From assembly GCA_013041925.1 (NCBI GenBank), contig JABDRB010000026.1:124001-188000 (forward strand): a DNA stretch of 64,000 nucleotides, read 5' to 3'. Both the position numbers and the translations under genes were made by a program. This DNA is from Akkermansiaceae bacterium. Lineage in GTDB: Bacteria; Verrucomicrobiota; Verrucomicrobiia; Verrucomicrobiales; Akkermansiaceae. How positions within the stretch are numbered: position 1 is the stretch's first letter; each line of letters begins with the position of its first letter. Below the pieces are notes generated by a model. The model saw only the letters and a list, made by a program, of their open reading frames with translations. It was not told the origin of the DNA and searched no databases. This document shows positions 8,941-17,915 of the stretch, piece after piece.

Positions 8941-9032
8941 TCCAAGCCTGTGAGCGCGCCCCTACTGGGATACTGAAAGCCTCATGCATGGCGCATGATA
9001 GTCCGCAGGACTGGCATTTTGCGGTGAGCGGT

Positions 9033-10001
9033 TTATTTCACCCCACAGTTTTTGCGAATGAATTCGACGATCGGGGTAGGATCCTTGAGCCCGTGTTGAT
9101 GGCCGGCATCCTTTTTGTGGATCACCTCGAAAACACCTCCCATTTCTTGATACCGTTTTTGCGCAATCGCCGTATTTTCAGAAACAGGGACGACCTTATC
9201 CCTGTCTCCGACCACGTGAATGATCGGAATTTTTGCATCGGCCAGCGGCTTCAGGTTATCGATGGGGTTCCCCTTCCAAGCGGCTAATTCTTCTTGGGAT
9301 TTAAATCCATATGACCGCTCGAGAAGCCGACTTCCAAAACCGGGCCAACTCCCGACATGCATCACCGGTGCATCACCATAGATAGCTGCCACCTTGTCTG
9401 GATTGGCAATCGCCCAGTTGTAAACGATCATCCCGCCTCGACTCATGCCTTCAAGCACGGGCTTCTTGGCAAAGCCATATTTCTCGACCAGTAATTGGTA
9501 ATAAGCATTCCACCTCCGCACGGCTTTCGGGTTACCCAGCAGTCCAATCACATCGCAGTAAACGACGTGGTATCCCTCTTCCAGCATAGCGAGGTCGAAC
9601 TCGGGGGCGTGTCGCCAGAAACGTGCACGCCACACCCAAGGCTTCCCTGGAGCCGCTTTTTTAGGCACAACAATCCTCCTCACAAACTGGCCATCATCCT
9701 CACGATACAGGTCAAATCTACCCTCAAACAGAGATTTCACACCGGGAAATGTGATCTGTTTTTCAGGTGACTTCTCAAGTTCACCTAGGGTTTCATGAAT
9801 AGTCACATTGGACTGACCAGAGGGCGACAAGGTTTCAACCAAGCCATTGGTGGCTGGAGCCTCCTCTGCTTTCGTCGTCATCACCAGGGCGCTAAACCCT
9901 GCCCCAGCGATGGTGATGGTGGTCATCAGACCCGTGACACTTCGCGCTACCCAGCTGGGCAGCACCACGTTAGTCGTATTTGTTGTTGTTCTTGATTTCA
10001 T
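9033..10001 (-). CDS. secreted alpha/beta hydrolase (peptidase S9/esterase-like)
   Basis: About 322 residues from ATG 10001; ATG 10028 is an alternative, with a weak GGAAAG upstream. A basic N-terminus and hydrophobic segment (SVTGLMTTITIAGAGFSALV) indicate export. The catalytic triad is readable: nucleophile Ser in GMSRGG, Asp in VVGDRDKVVP and His in AGHQHG. An oxyanion-region Trp-rich stretch (PWVWRARFWRH) is typical of secreted planctomycete and verrucomicrobial carbohydrate-esterase-like hydrolases. It is the last gene of the minus-strand degradation cluster, so removal of ester groups from the glycan is plausible, but the substrate is not shown. Confidence 0.8.
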   Translation of the reverse strand: MKSRTTTNTTNVVLPSWVARSVTGLMTTITIAGAGFSALVMTTKAEEAPATNGLVETLSPSGQSNVTIHETLGELEKSPEKQITFPGVKSLFEGRFDLYREDDGQFVRRIVVPKKAAPGKPWVWRARFWRHAPEFDLAMLEEGYHVVYCDVIGLLGNPKAVRRWNAYYQLLVEKYGFAKKPVLEGMSRGGMIVYNWAIANPDKVAAIYGDAPVMHVGSWPGFGSRLLERSYGFKSQEELAAWKGNPIDNLKPLADAKIPIIHVVGDRDKVVPVSENTAIAQKRYQEMGGVFEVIHKKDAGHQHGLKDPTPIVEFIRKNCGVK

Positions 10002-10068
10002 GGAATCCGTATATTCATCGTTTGCCATCACTTTCCATATCGATGGGACTCTCAGTCGAGATGCGTTG

Positions 10069-11319
10069 TTATAACTTCAATCCAGCCGTATCGAATTCGA
10101 GTGCCGTCTTGTCATTGACAACCTGATCCCACGTCACGGTTTTCCCCTGCTGGTAGCAGGCCTCGCGGGCGAGCAGAGCGAGGTAATGGCTCTGCGCGCT
10201 GGGTGCGACGGTTTCTTGAGCAAAATTGTTCTTCGTGATGTTATCGTGAAAAGTTTTCCAATTATTGGTGATACCCAAGTTATAAATTCCTCGGATTTTT
10301 TCCTTCATAAAGCGATCCCCGTTAAAGGTTTTCTCGCCACGAATCAGGACCTGACCTTTGTAGTCGGCAGAAAGACTCCCGTGGGAACCGTGGAGATTGA
10401 CGTAGATGCCGCCGTGGTTTGAGGAGCCGTGACCATCAAATCGCTTGCAACGAAAGCCGACCTTCACACCATCGCCGTAGTCGTAGGTAGCCATCCAGTG
10501 ATCCCGGACATCGCCAGGGGTTGGCTCCGGCATCTGGTCAACAAAATTACGACCGCAGAAGCCAGTGGCTGATAGGGGATGACGGCCGATCATGAGGCTC
10601 GCCATGTCGATGGCGTGAATGCTGAACTCGATAATCGACTCACCACAAAGGTCGCGCCACTGGAGCCAGTTCCTGAGTTTGGTTTCCTTACCACCATGCG
10701 GGGTGCGGAGGCCAAAGGCTAGGCAAGTCCCCTCGATCTCACCGTAGCCGAGTTTACCGAGGTCACCTGCGGCAACGCGACGGGCGGCTTCGTTGTAGTG
10801 ACCCAATGCACGGGTTTGAAAATCGACAAGAAAACATCTTTTCTTACTGGCAGCATTGCGGGCAGCGGCCTCGATACGGGCCACGCCTGGGGCATCTACC
10901 GCGATCGGTTTAGCCAGCCATACATGCAACCCCGCATCCACCGCGGCTTCCACCTGCTCAGGGTGAAAATAAGGTGGAGAAAGCACCGCAATGATATCCA
11001 CCCCGCCAGAATCGATCAATTTCTTAAAACAATTCAGCCCAGTATAGCGACGATTGGCAGGCACCTTAAATTTCTCACCCTGCTTATCCACCGCCTCCTG
11101 AAAGTAATCTGCGAGTGCAACAATCTTAAATCGGCCGTCTTGGAGAGCCATATCACCCACATTGTTCGACCTGCCGCCACATCCGATAATTCCGATACGG
11201 AGCTTAGATCCTGAGGCATTCTGTGCCTGGGCAACGTGGGGCATAGACAGGGCAGCAGCGGCTAGTCCTGTTTGAGCGATAAAATTCCGCCGCGTGCTTA
11301 GATGGTGATTCGTGTTCAT
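10069..11319 (-). CDS. TAT-exported Gfo/Idh/MocA family oxidoreductase
   Basis: 416 residues from ATG 11319. The N-terminus carries a twin-arginine signal (STRRNF, residues 8-13) followed by AAAALSMP and an AQA cleavage site. A Rossmann fold follows (IGIIGCGGRSNNVG) and then the catalytic-type Lys137 in LAKPIAVD, where the family has EKP. An internal HAID motif matches the family's substrate-side His. These NAD(P)-dependent sugar or sugar-acid dehydrogenases usually carry a tightly bound cofactor when exported folded. It lies between the sulfatases and the hydrolase on the same strand. Confidence 0.9.
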   Translation of the reverse strand: MNTNHHLSTRRNFIAQTGLAAAALSMPHVAQAQNASGSKLRIGIIGCGGRSNNVGDMALQDGRFKIVALADYFQEAVDKQGEKFKVPANRRYTGLNCFKKLIDSGGVDIIAVLSPPYFHPEQVEAAVDAGLHVWLAKPIAVDAPGVARIEAAARNAASKKRCFLVDFQTRALGHYNEAARRVAAGDLGKLGYGEIEGTCLAFGLRTPHGGKETKLRNWLQWRDLCGESIIEFSIHAIDMASLMIGRHPLSATGFCGRNFVDQMPEPTPGDVRDHWMATYDYGDGVKVGFRCKRFDGHGSSNHGGIYVNLHGSHGSLSADYKGQVLIRGEKTFNGDRFMKEKIRGIYNLGITNNWKTFHDNITKNNFAQETVAPSAQSHYLALLAREACYQQGKTVTWDQVVNDKTALEFDTAGLKL

Positions 11320-11455
11320 GATCGTTGATTGCAGATGCTTCAATAATATGAGATTTTTTAGCGAAAATAATGAACTCATTCAATAGGATAAATTTCAATC
11401 TGGACGACCCAGCAAGTGATCAACCACATACCCACCGAACAGCCACCGCAGAGAG

Positions 11456-13153
11456 CTACTTCTTCTTTTTACCACCACTGGGCTTGGGGTAGATCAGGGT
11501 GCGATGGGCGTTTTTTTCCCATAAGGCTGCGAGTGCCTTCACTTTTTCTGGATGGGCTTCAGCTAGGTTATTGAGTTCGCTTCGGTCGTTCTCCATATCG
11601 TAGAGTTCCCATGCCTCGCGCTTGAGTTTAACAAGTTTCCATTTCCCCTGACGGATGGCAGCATTTTGGTAGTGCTCCCAGATAAGTAGCCGATCAGATA
11701 CCAGATCACTCTGAAAGCTTGGCGCTAGGCTTTGGCCTTCCATCGGCTGAATTCTGTGACCGTTGTAATGGCTCGGGTAGATTGATCCTGACAGATCGAT
11801 ACAGGTGGCCATGATATCAATCAAGTGACTCGGTTGATTGCGGAATTCGTTTGGGGCTTTGATGCCGTTCGGCCAGTGGACGATCATCGGAGTGGAGATT
11901 CCACCTTCGTGATTTTGTGATTTATACTGGCGGAAAGGCGTGTTCGAAACGTTCGCCCAGCTTCGACCATAGGCGATGTAGGATTCGGAGGGGCCAGGCA
12001 TCACCTTGGCTCCTGTAAGGACTGGGTGGCCCGCGCGACTTCGCTCAGGGACCATACGGGTTTGTCGTTCGTCTTTCCCCATAGGGACGATTCCTCGGGC
12101 GGGGGTTTTTGTAGGGCGGCGTCCCCTGCTCTCTGCGCAGCCACCATTGTCTTGAAAAAAGAGGATCAAGGTATTATCGAACTGGCCGTTGTCTTTGAGT
12201 GATTGGACGATACGGCCAATCCCTTGGTCCATGTTATCGATCATGGCAGCATAAACTTCCATGCAGCGAAGCTCCCAGGCTTTTTGACCCTCGGGAAAAT
12301 CTTTCCAGAGCTGAGGTGCGGGGCTGAGTTTCCAACCTTTGATCAAGCCAAGCATCTTCATCTTCTCATAGCGGGCTCTGCGGATCACCTCGTAGCCGGC
12401 GTCATATTTCCCTTTATACTTCGCGATGTCTTTTTCCAACGCATGCATCGGCCAGTGGGCGGCGGTGTAGGCGACATACATGAAAAACGGATTTTTCTTC
12501 TCAGCGATTTGATGTCGATTGATAAACTTCACCGCATTATCGCTGATCGCATCGGTGTAGTAGTATTGTTTTGGTTGGTATTCTTTGTCGTTATCTGGGG
12601 TAATCGCCATGTTTCCACGAGTAAGCGTCCAGGGGTCATAAAAACTACCGGCACCGATGATGGTGCCGTAAAATTGATCAAACCCGCGCTGCAGCGGCCA
12701 GTTTGATATATCGGTATCGGGTGTGAGGTGCTGGGTGACGTGCCACTTGCCGGACATGTAGGTGCTGTAACCAGAAGCTCTCAAGACCTCTGCTATGGTG
12801 ACAGCATTACGGCTGAGGTCACCCCGGTATCCAGGTTGACCACCGTCGCTGGTCATCTGACCCACCCCCGCTTGGTGGGCGTAAAGGCCGGTCAGCAGCG
12901 AGGCGCGGGTCGGGCAGCATCGACCAGTATTGTAAAATTGCGTGTAGCGAAGCCCATTCGACGCAAGGCGATCCAGGTTCGGGGTGGCGATTTCTCCGCC
13001 GTAACAACCGATATCCGAGTAACCCATATCATCGGACATGATAATGATGATGTTCGGCTTAGCGGCTTGCACATGGAGTGCCGATACGATCAGACACAGC
13101 CCGAGCGAGCTCCATACACACTTTTTCAGCTTCCTTTCATGAGAATTAATCAT
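11456..13153 (-). CDS. secreted formylglycine-dependent sulfatase (S1 family)
   Basis: 565 residues with a signal peptide (to about residue 30). The metal-binding opening NIIIIMSDDMGYSD is followed by the sulfatase signature at residues 79-83 (Cys-Cys-Pro-Thr-Arg) and SLLTG; Cys79 would be converted to formylglycine. A second metal site is seen in FFQDNGG. It hydrolyses sulfate esters, here presumably of a carbohydrate. Its start is 3 bp after the stop of the upstream sulfatase, so the two are co-transcribed. The Lys-rich end (GGKKKK) is unusual but short. No sulfatase-maturing enzyme lies in the window. Substrate subfamily not assigned. Confidence 0.92.
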   Translation of the reverse strand: MINSHERKLKKCVWSSLGLCLIVSALHVQAAKPNIIIIMSDDMGYSDIGCYGGEIATPNLDRLASNGLRYTQFYNTGRCCPTRASLLTGLYAHQAGVGQMTSDGGQPGYRGDLSRNAVTIAEVLRASGYSTYMSGKWHVTQHLTPDTDISNWPLQRGFDQFYGTIIGAGSFYDPWTLTRGNMAITPDNDKEYQPKQYYYTDAISDNAVKFINRHQIAEKKNPFFMYVAYTAAHWPMHALEKDIAKYKGKYDAGYEVIRRARYEKMKMLGLIKGWKLSPAPQLWKDFPEGQKAWELRCMEVYAAMIDNMDQGIGRIVQSLKDNGQFDNTLILFFQDNGGCAESRGRRPTKTPARGIVPMGKDERQTRMVPERSRAGHPVLTGAKVMPGPSESYIAYGRSWANVSNTPFRQYKSQNHEGGISTPMIVHWPNGIKAPNEFRNQPSHLIDIMATCIDLSGSIYPSHYNGHRIQPMEGQSLAPSFQSDLVSDRLLIWEHYQNAAIRQGKWKLVKLKREAWELYDMENDRSELNNLAEAHPEKVKALAALWEKNAHRTLIYPKPSGGKKKK

Positions 13154-13156
13154 CGG

Positions 13157-14455
13157 TTATTTGATGGATCGGGTTTGATCGAGTTTGCGGATGACGCCCA
13201 GCAAAGATTCATAGCGGGTCTTAAGCGCCCCCTCGAGTTGGTCGATTTCTAGGGTGGTCGGTTCATAGGGAGTTGAGTAGTCGATCAACTCGATCTCCCC
13301 TTTCCGCTTCATTCGGCGGACCATGTGCGTCTGGGTGCGGGCTAGCACCTTACCTTCCCACCAGATGTAGGTCCACGGTTTTTCACGCCCTGGTTGACCT
13401 TGAAGCGTGCTCCAGAAACTGACGCCATCGATCGGTCGATCCTCTGGAATTGCCAGACCCGCAGCCTCGCACAGGGTGGGAAACATATCAGCGAAGTCAA
13501 CCAACTCTGGACTCACGGCGCCAGTCTGAATTCCCCCTGGGTAACTCACGATGAGAGGAACGCGGGTGCCATTGTCGTTCATCTTTCCTTTCCCAAACTT
13601 CACCTTCTTTCCATTGAGTGAAGTGACCACGGGGCGATCGGTTCCATTATCTCCGGTAAAGATAACAAACGTATTCTCGCGCAGTTGGTGTTGTTCGAGT
13701 TTGGCGATGATGCGGCCGACCACCTTATCCATGTGGTGCACCATATCGCCAAAGTATGCAGGATCACCTTTGTAGGTTTTTGCCCCCTTGGATTGAGGAT
13801 CCCAGCCCTTACTGTTTGGGGTTGGGGTAAACGGACAGTGGGTTAAAAGCATTGGGTAATAGGCGAGAAATGGTTTATCTTTGTTGGCTTCAATAAACTC
13901 ACAAATAAAGTCAGCGCAGACGTCTGGGCCGTATTCACCGTCATCATAGTCTTTGAATTCACCATTGATTTCAACCCTTGGGTTGCTGAAACGACTGTCG
14001 TAAACTTGCCCGTCGCGTGTGCGTTTGCGCATGTGCTGCCAGAGGCACGACTGATCGAAACCAAAATGTTGCGGAGCATCCTTCTCGTTGCCGAGTTGCC
14101 ACTTGCCTGCGATGCAGGTGGTATATCCTGCGGCCTTCAATGTATGGGCGAAGGTCTTTTGTTTCCGGTCCAGCAAACCAAAACGCACGTAGTTGCGGAC
14201 GTTAAACATCCCCGTCATGATCTTAACGCGACTTGGAGTGCAAATCGGGTTCGAGAAACAGTTGGTAAAACGGACACCTTCGGCTGCCAGCTTATCCAGC
14301 ACGGGGGTTTTGTAATCATCGCAGCCATTGGCACCGATACACTCGTATCCCAGATCATCCGCCATGATCAGGATGATGTTGGGCTTACCTGTCCGCGCAT
14401 GCGATGCCGACACCATCAGCCAGAGAATCAACCCTTTAAGGATCCATGTTTTCAT
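13157..14455 (-). CDS. secreted formylglycine-dependent sulfatase (S1 family)
   Basis: 432 residues, shorter than its neighbour. A signal peptide ends at SASHA (residue ~20). NIILIMADDLGYE gives the metal-binding Asp pair; Cys72-Thr-Pro-Ser-Arg76 is the formylglycine motif; IFTGDNGTDRP holds the second metal site. The paired, different sulfatases suggest that at least two sulfate positions of one glycan are attacked. It is the first of a two-gene unit with the next sulfatase. A 195-bp gap (14,456-14,650) to the upstream DUF6288 gene holds no feature I can support. Confidence 0.92.
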   Translation of the reverse strand: MKTWILKGLILWLMVSASHARTGKPNIILIMADDLGYECIGANGCDDYKTPVLDKLAAEGVRFTNCFSNPICTPSRVKIMTGMFNVRNYVRFGLLDRKQKTFAHTLKAAGYTTCIAGKWQLGNEKDAPQHFGFDQSCLWQHMRKRTRDGQVYDSRFSNPRVEINGEFKDYDDGEYGPDVCADFICEFIEANKDKPFLAYYPMLLTHCPFTPTPNSKGWDPQSKGAKTYKGDPAYFGDMVHHMDKVVGRIIAKLEQHQLRENTFVIFTGDNGTDRPVVTSLNGKKVKFGKGKMNDNGTRVPLIVSYPGGIQTGAVSPELVDFADMFPTLCEAAGLAIPEDRPIDGVSFWSTLQGQPGREKPWTYIWWEGKVLARTQTHMVRRMKRKGEIELIDYSTPYEPTTLEIDQLEGALKTRYESLLGVIRKLDQTRSIK

Positions 14456-14650
14456 TGTTCTTAAAAAATCTAGGTCGTTTGTTGGCCGTTACCAGCAGGA
14501 AAACGTGACGATCCAGCCAAGGTAATTCGACTGAGTATGGCTTGCCGCGTTCGCATTGTCCCAAGTCGGATCGAGACGCAGCCATCCCCCACCAACCGGA
14601 ATGGTCTAGGGAAGTGCCCAGTGCCTGCCTATGCCTCGCTCCGTTGTTTT

Positions 14651-17600
14651 TTATTGACCGTCAACAGGCGGCAGCTTCATCTCTTCAAACCAGAAGCTCT
14701 GACGGTTGGATTTTGTCGTGCTTCCTTTTTTATACCGCATAAAACCGGTGGCTGAGACAATGACCTTGCCGTCCTCGAATTCGGCACGCAACGTGTCGTC
14801 AATGGTTTGGCCCCATGGCTTACCGCCTTGGCGTTTGCCTACCCCCGAGATTGAGGGGTCCGTCTTGCGACGGGCCGTCATGTATTTTCCATCGATCCAG
14901 ATGTCAGAACCATCACCATGGTTGACGTGGGAGCGACCTCCAACCAGCAGGCGGTAGGCGTAACCTTTTTTCAATGGGGGAAGTTGGATCTCTGCACGCA
15001 TCATCAGGAGCTCTTTTTCCCACAATGTTTTGAGAGGTTCACCACAACCGCAGTAGTTTCCTTTGCATCCACCGTGGTATTCAAGCTTACCCCCCGTACT
15101 TCCGAAGGGTGCAAAGCCTGATTTCCAGCCAGATGCCTTGGGATCAAACTCAGGGGAAAACCAGTTTTCCATGCCCTTGGGCCAGTCGACCTTGCGGTAG
15201 CGCTTACCCGACTCCCAGAGCTTGCCGTCTTGGGGATCAAAGCTGTGGTAGGCCCACTTGATTTCGGTCTTTTTCGGACCATAGCGTTTCCAGTTGTAGT
15301 CGTCGACGCCAGCTTTGTCATAAAGAGCGACTAGACCTTCCACCGTGCGACTGGGCCTATTTGACTTCAGTTCCGTTTCCAATCGTTTGCGGTTCTTTTC
15401 TACATACTCAGGAACCAGCTGTTGGGTCAGGATCGGCATAAACGCCTTTTTTACCTCGGGACCAAATTGGCTCGTATCGGCACTCAGATAAAGCTCTTGG
15501 TGCGGCAAGCCCAGTTCAGGGTAACGTTTTTTGGACACTCGGTAAAGTTCGTCAAAACCACCTGGGGCATTGGCAAGATTCTTAGCAATCCCGTGCATCA
15601 GATACGCGACACCGTCTGACATATCCTGTCCACCTGGGGCGCTCAACTTGTTCGGGAAGTCCGTATAGGCTTGGCCGAGCACCTTAACTGCCAATTGCTG
15701 CACCTCGGGTTCTGCTGTCCGAAGTCGACTGACAATCCCGCTGACGGGAGCCAGTGCCACCGGCCGCTGATTCGTCGCAATCATCTTACCGATCATGGGG
15801 AGAATCTTCTTGTAGAAGCGTTTGTCAGTGGCAATGGGCGTGAGCGCTGTCATCGCGGACTTACGGAGCCACCATTCATCGTGATTGAGCCATTGGGTCA
15901 GACGTTCAACGTGGGGTGTGATCAATTCGGGTTTGGCACGTCCGAGAGCATTCATCCCGGCATCAGCCACCCACCAAGACTCCTTGGGGTCGTTGACCAT
16001 GCCGGCAATGAGGCGAAACATTTCATCGGTGAGCTTTTCCTGAGGCAAGGCGCTGCCTTTTTTCATACCCGTGATACAGGTCACACCCGTGTGACGACCG
16101 CGTGGGTCTTTGGAATTCAACAGAGGAAGGACGAGGTGATCCCGACCATGGCGATTAATGGCCCTCGCCGTTGCTGTGCGGATCCCTTGGTCAATATGAT
16201 GGGCATACATCAGCAAGGTATCATCGCCGACTTTACGGTCACCGACACGCGCCAAGATCTGCATGGAGGCATCGGTGCTGAGTTGTTCTGCCGCGATATC
16301 CTGTCTTTTTCCAGGTTGATATTCGCCAGGTATCAGCGAGTAAAAGGCTTCATCTGCCTTGTTGCCCCATGGCTGTTTGGGAATCGCGTAGGATTTAGAA
16401 AAGGGGGATTTTGGCGCGCCATAGATACGCAGTTGCTTGCGCGGCAGTGTGTAGACGAGAGGGATATAGTTTCCCCATGCTTTTCCTTTTGAGTGCGCAG
16501 TCCCCGTATAATTAACATTCCAGCCACTGACCCATCCAAACACACCATCGTGGGTCCGGGCCAGTTCATACATCCAGCGGCGTCCGTTCATAAACGACTG
16601 ATACTGGCTGGGTCGTTTATCCCTAACGATACCCATCGACTGACCACGCCAGAGCTCACCAATCCCACCACCCGTATGGCCATGGAATGCCCAAGAGGTT
16701 GAATAAAACCCCTTGGTTGCATTGATGTCACGGGCTTTGGCATAAACAGAGTTTTCACCGTCAGGGCTTAGATTGGCCGCTGCGGCCATGGCTAAGGCCA
16801 AGCCAGAGGTTCTGCCGTTATCGCTATAACCGCCCTCGGGAATGCCATCACCGTAGGCGACATTTCCGCGACCTGAAAAGCGGAAGAAATACTTAAGCGA
16901 GCTTTGTAATGTGTGATCATCGACATCGACGCCGCACTCCTTGGCGAGCATCAAAAAGGTGACGCAATGCACACCCGCAGCATTCATGTGACCTCCCGCC
17001 ATATAGCGATAGGGTGCCGCGCCGCGACCGGCCCAACTTCCGTTATAGATGGTTTTCGCGAGCTGATCCGCAATTTTTTTAATGACGGGAAGAATCGATT
17101 TGTCTCCGGTCCGGAGGTAATATTCACACAGTGCGGGGCCGCTGTAGCCTGCGAACCATGGGTAGGTTTTGATCTCCTCCGCATTTTGATACTTGGCCAC
17201 CAATTTCTTGATCCAACCACGTACGACATCGAGATCTTTTTCTTCTCCTGTTGAGAGCATAAAGAGCATCTGCCCCTGAATACCCAGACCCACCGACTCT
17301 TGTTGACTAAGAGCATCCGCGAAGTTGCGGACGATCTTATCCGATTTTTTGCAATTTAACGGCCACGTCGGGCTATAAGCACCGAGGGCGGGAATCTTGA
17401 CGATGACCTCCTTAGCTACCGATTTCGAGTCCTCTTTGACCATCATTTTCATGATACCATCCTTGGCTTCAGCCTCGGTGATCATGTTAGCAAGAAGGAT
17501 GCGAGGATCCTCGTCCTTGAGGAACTGACCGTTAATACTCTCGATGATCTGGCCTTTTTTGAGTTTCCCACAGGCCTCGGCGGGTGATCCTTGCTCCACA

Positions 17601-17836
17601 CCCGTGATATGCATGGTGAAAGCAGGCTGACGCAGCTCCAGACCAATCCCGACAGGTCCAAAACGAACGATCGAGTAACGAGCCGCCTTTGCGTCGGGTG
17701 CAGGATGAAACGAGGGTTCTGACTTATAATATGAGTCATCCGCCCTCAGGCTTGAGCCCATGAGCACACCCACACCCAAACCTAACAATACGCACTGCAT
17801 ACAATGCGTCCTCTTTATTCCTTTATTCATCATCAT
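14651..17836 (-). CDS. large secreted PDZ / DUF6288-type alpha-toroid protein with HEAT-like repeats
   Basis: 1,061 residues with a signal peptide (ending SSLRA). A PDZ-like domain follows (about 60-150: VGIGLELRQPAFTMHITGV and KLKKGQIIESINGQ). Next is a long helical region with repeated aromatic and Gly motifs (YPWFAGYSGPALCEYYLRTG, GYSDNGRTSGLALAM, HGHTGGGIGELWRG) that resembles an (alpha/alpha)-toroid. From about 540 there are short helical repeats of HEAT type, and from about 850 a C-terminal beta-rich region (WIDGKYMTARRK). I assign it to the DUF6288 group from memory of that architecture. Role unknown; the setting beside sulfatases and the toroid fold suggest a glycan-acting or glycan-binding protein. 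It is paralogous to the next gene. Confidence 0.75.
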   Translation of the reverse strand: MMMNKGIKRTHCMQCVLLGLGVGVLMGSSLRADDSYYKSEPSFHPAPDAKAARYSIVRFGPVGIGLELRQPAFTMHITGVEQGSPAEACGKLKKGQIIESINGQFLKDEDPRILLANMITEAEAKDGIMKMMVKEDSKSVAKEVIVKIPALGAYSPTWPLNCKKSDKIVRNFADALSQQESVGLGIQGQMLFMLSTGEEKDLDVVRGWIKKLVAKYQNAEEIKTYPWFAGYSGPALCEYYLRTGDKSILPVIKKIADQLAKTIYNGSWAGRGAAPYRYMAGGHMNAAGVHCVTFLMLAKECGVDVDDHTLQSSLKYFFRFSGRGNVAYGDGIPEGGYSDNGRTSGLALAMAAAANLSPDGENSVYAKARDINATKGFYSTSWAFHGHTGGGIGELWRGQSMGIVRDKRPSQYQSFMNGRRWMYELARTHDGVFGWVSGWNVNYTGTAHSKGKAWGNYIPLVYTLPRKQLRIYGAPKSPFSKSYAIPKQPWGNKADEAFYSLIPGEYQPGKRQDIAAEQLSTDASMQILARVGDRKVGDDTLLMYAHHIDQGIRTATARAINRHGRDHLVLPLLNSKDPRGRHTGVTCITGMKKGSALPQEKLTDEMFRLIAGMVNDPKESWWVADAGMNALGRAKPELITPHVERLTQWLNHDEWWLRKSAMTALTPIATDKRFYKKILPMIGKMIATNQRPVALAPVSGIVSRLRTAEPEVQQLAVKVLGQAYTDFPNKLSAPGGQDMSDGVAYLMHGIAKNLANAPGGFDELYRVSKKRYPELGLPHQELYLSADTSQFGPEVKKAFMPILTQQLVPEYVEKNRKRLETELKSNRPSRTVEGLVALYDKAGVDDYNWKRYGPKKTEIKWAYHSFDPQDGKLWESGKRYRKVDWPKGMENWFSPEFDPKASGWKSGFAPFGSTGGKLEYHGGCKGNYCGCGEPLKTLWEKELLMMRAEIQLPPLKKGYAYRLLVGGRSHVNHGDGSDIWIDGKYMTARRKTDPSISGVGKRQGGKPWGQTIDDTLRAEFEDGKVIVSATGFMRYKKGSTTKSNRQSFWFEEMKLPPVDGQ

Positions 17837-17915
17837 TTTTTCTTTCTCGTTCTTGGTAACTTCTCTAAATAATCCCCTTTGTCAATGAGTTCCATGGGTG
17901 ACTCCATCAGATGCC

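Noticed and set aside
15671-16492. 273-codon plus-strand open frame inside the DUF6288 gene
   Set aside because: Antisense shadow of a long coding gene with matching codon phase; no motif and no start signal.
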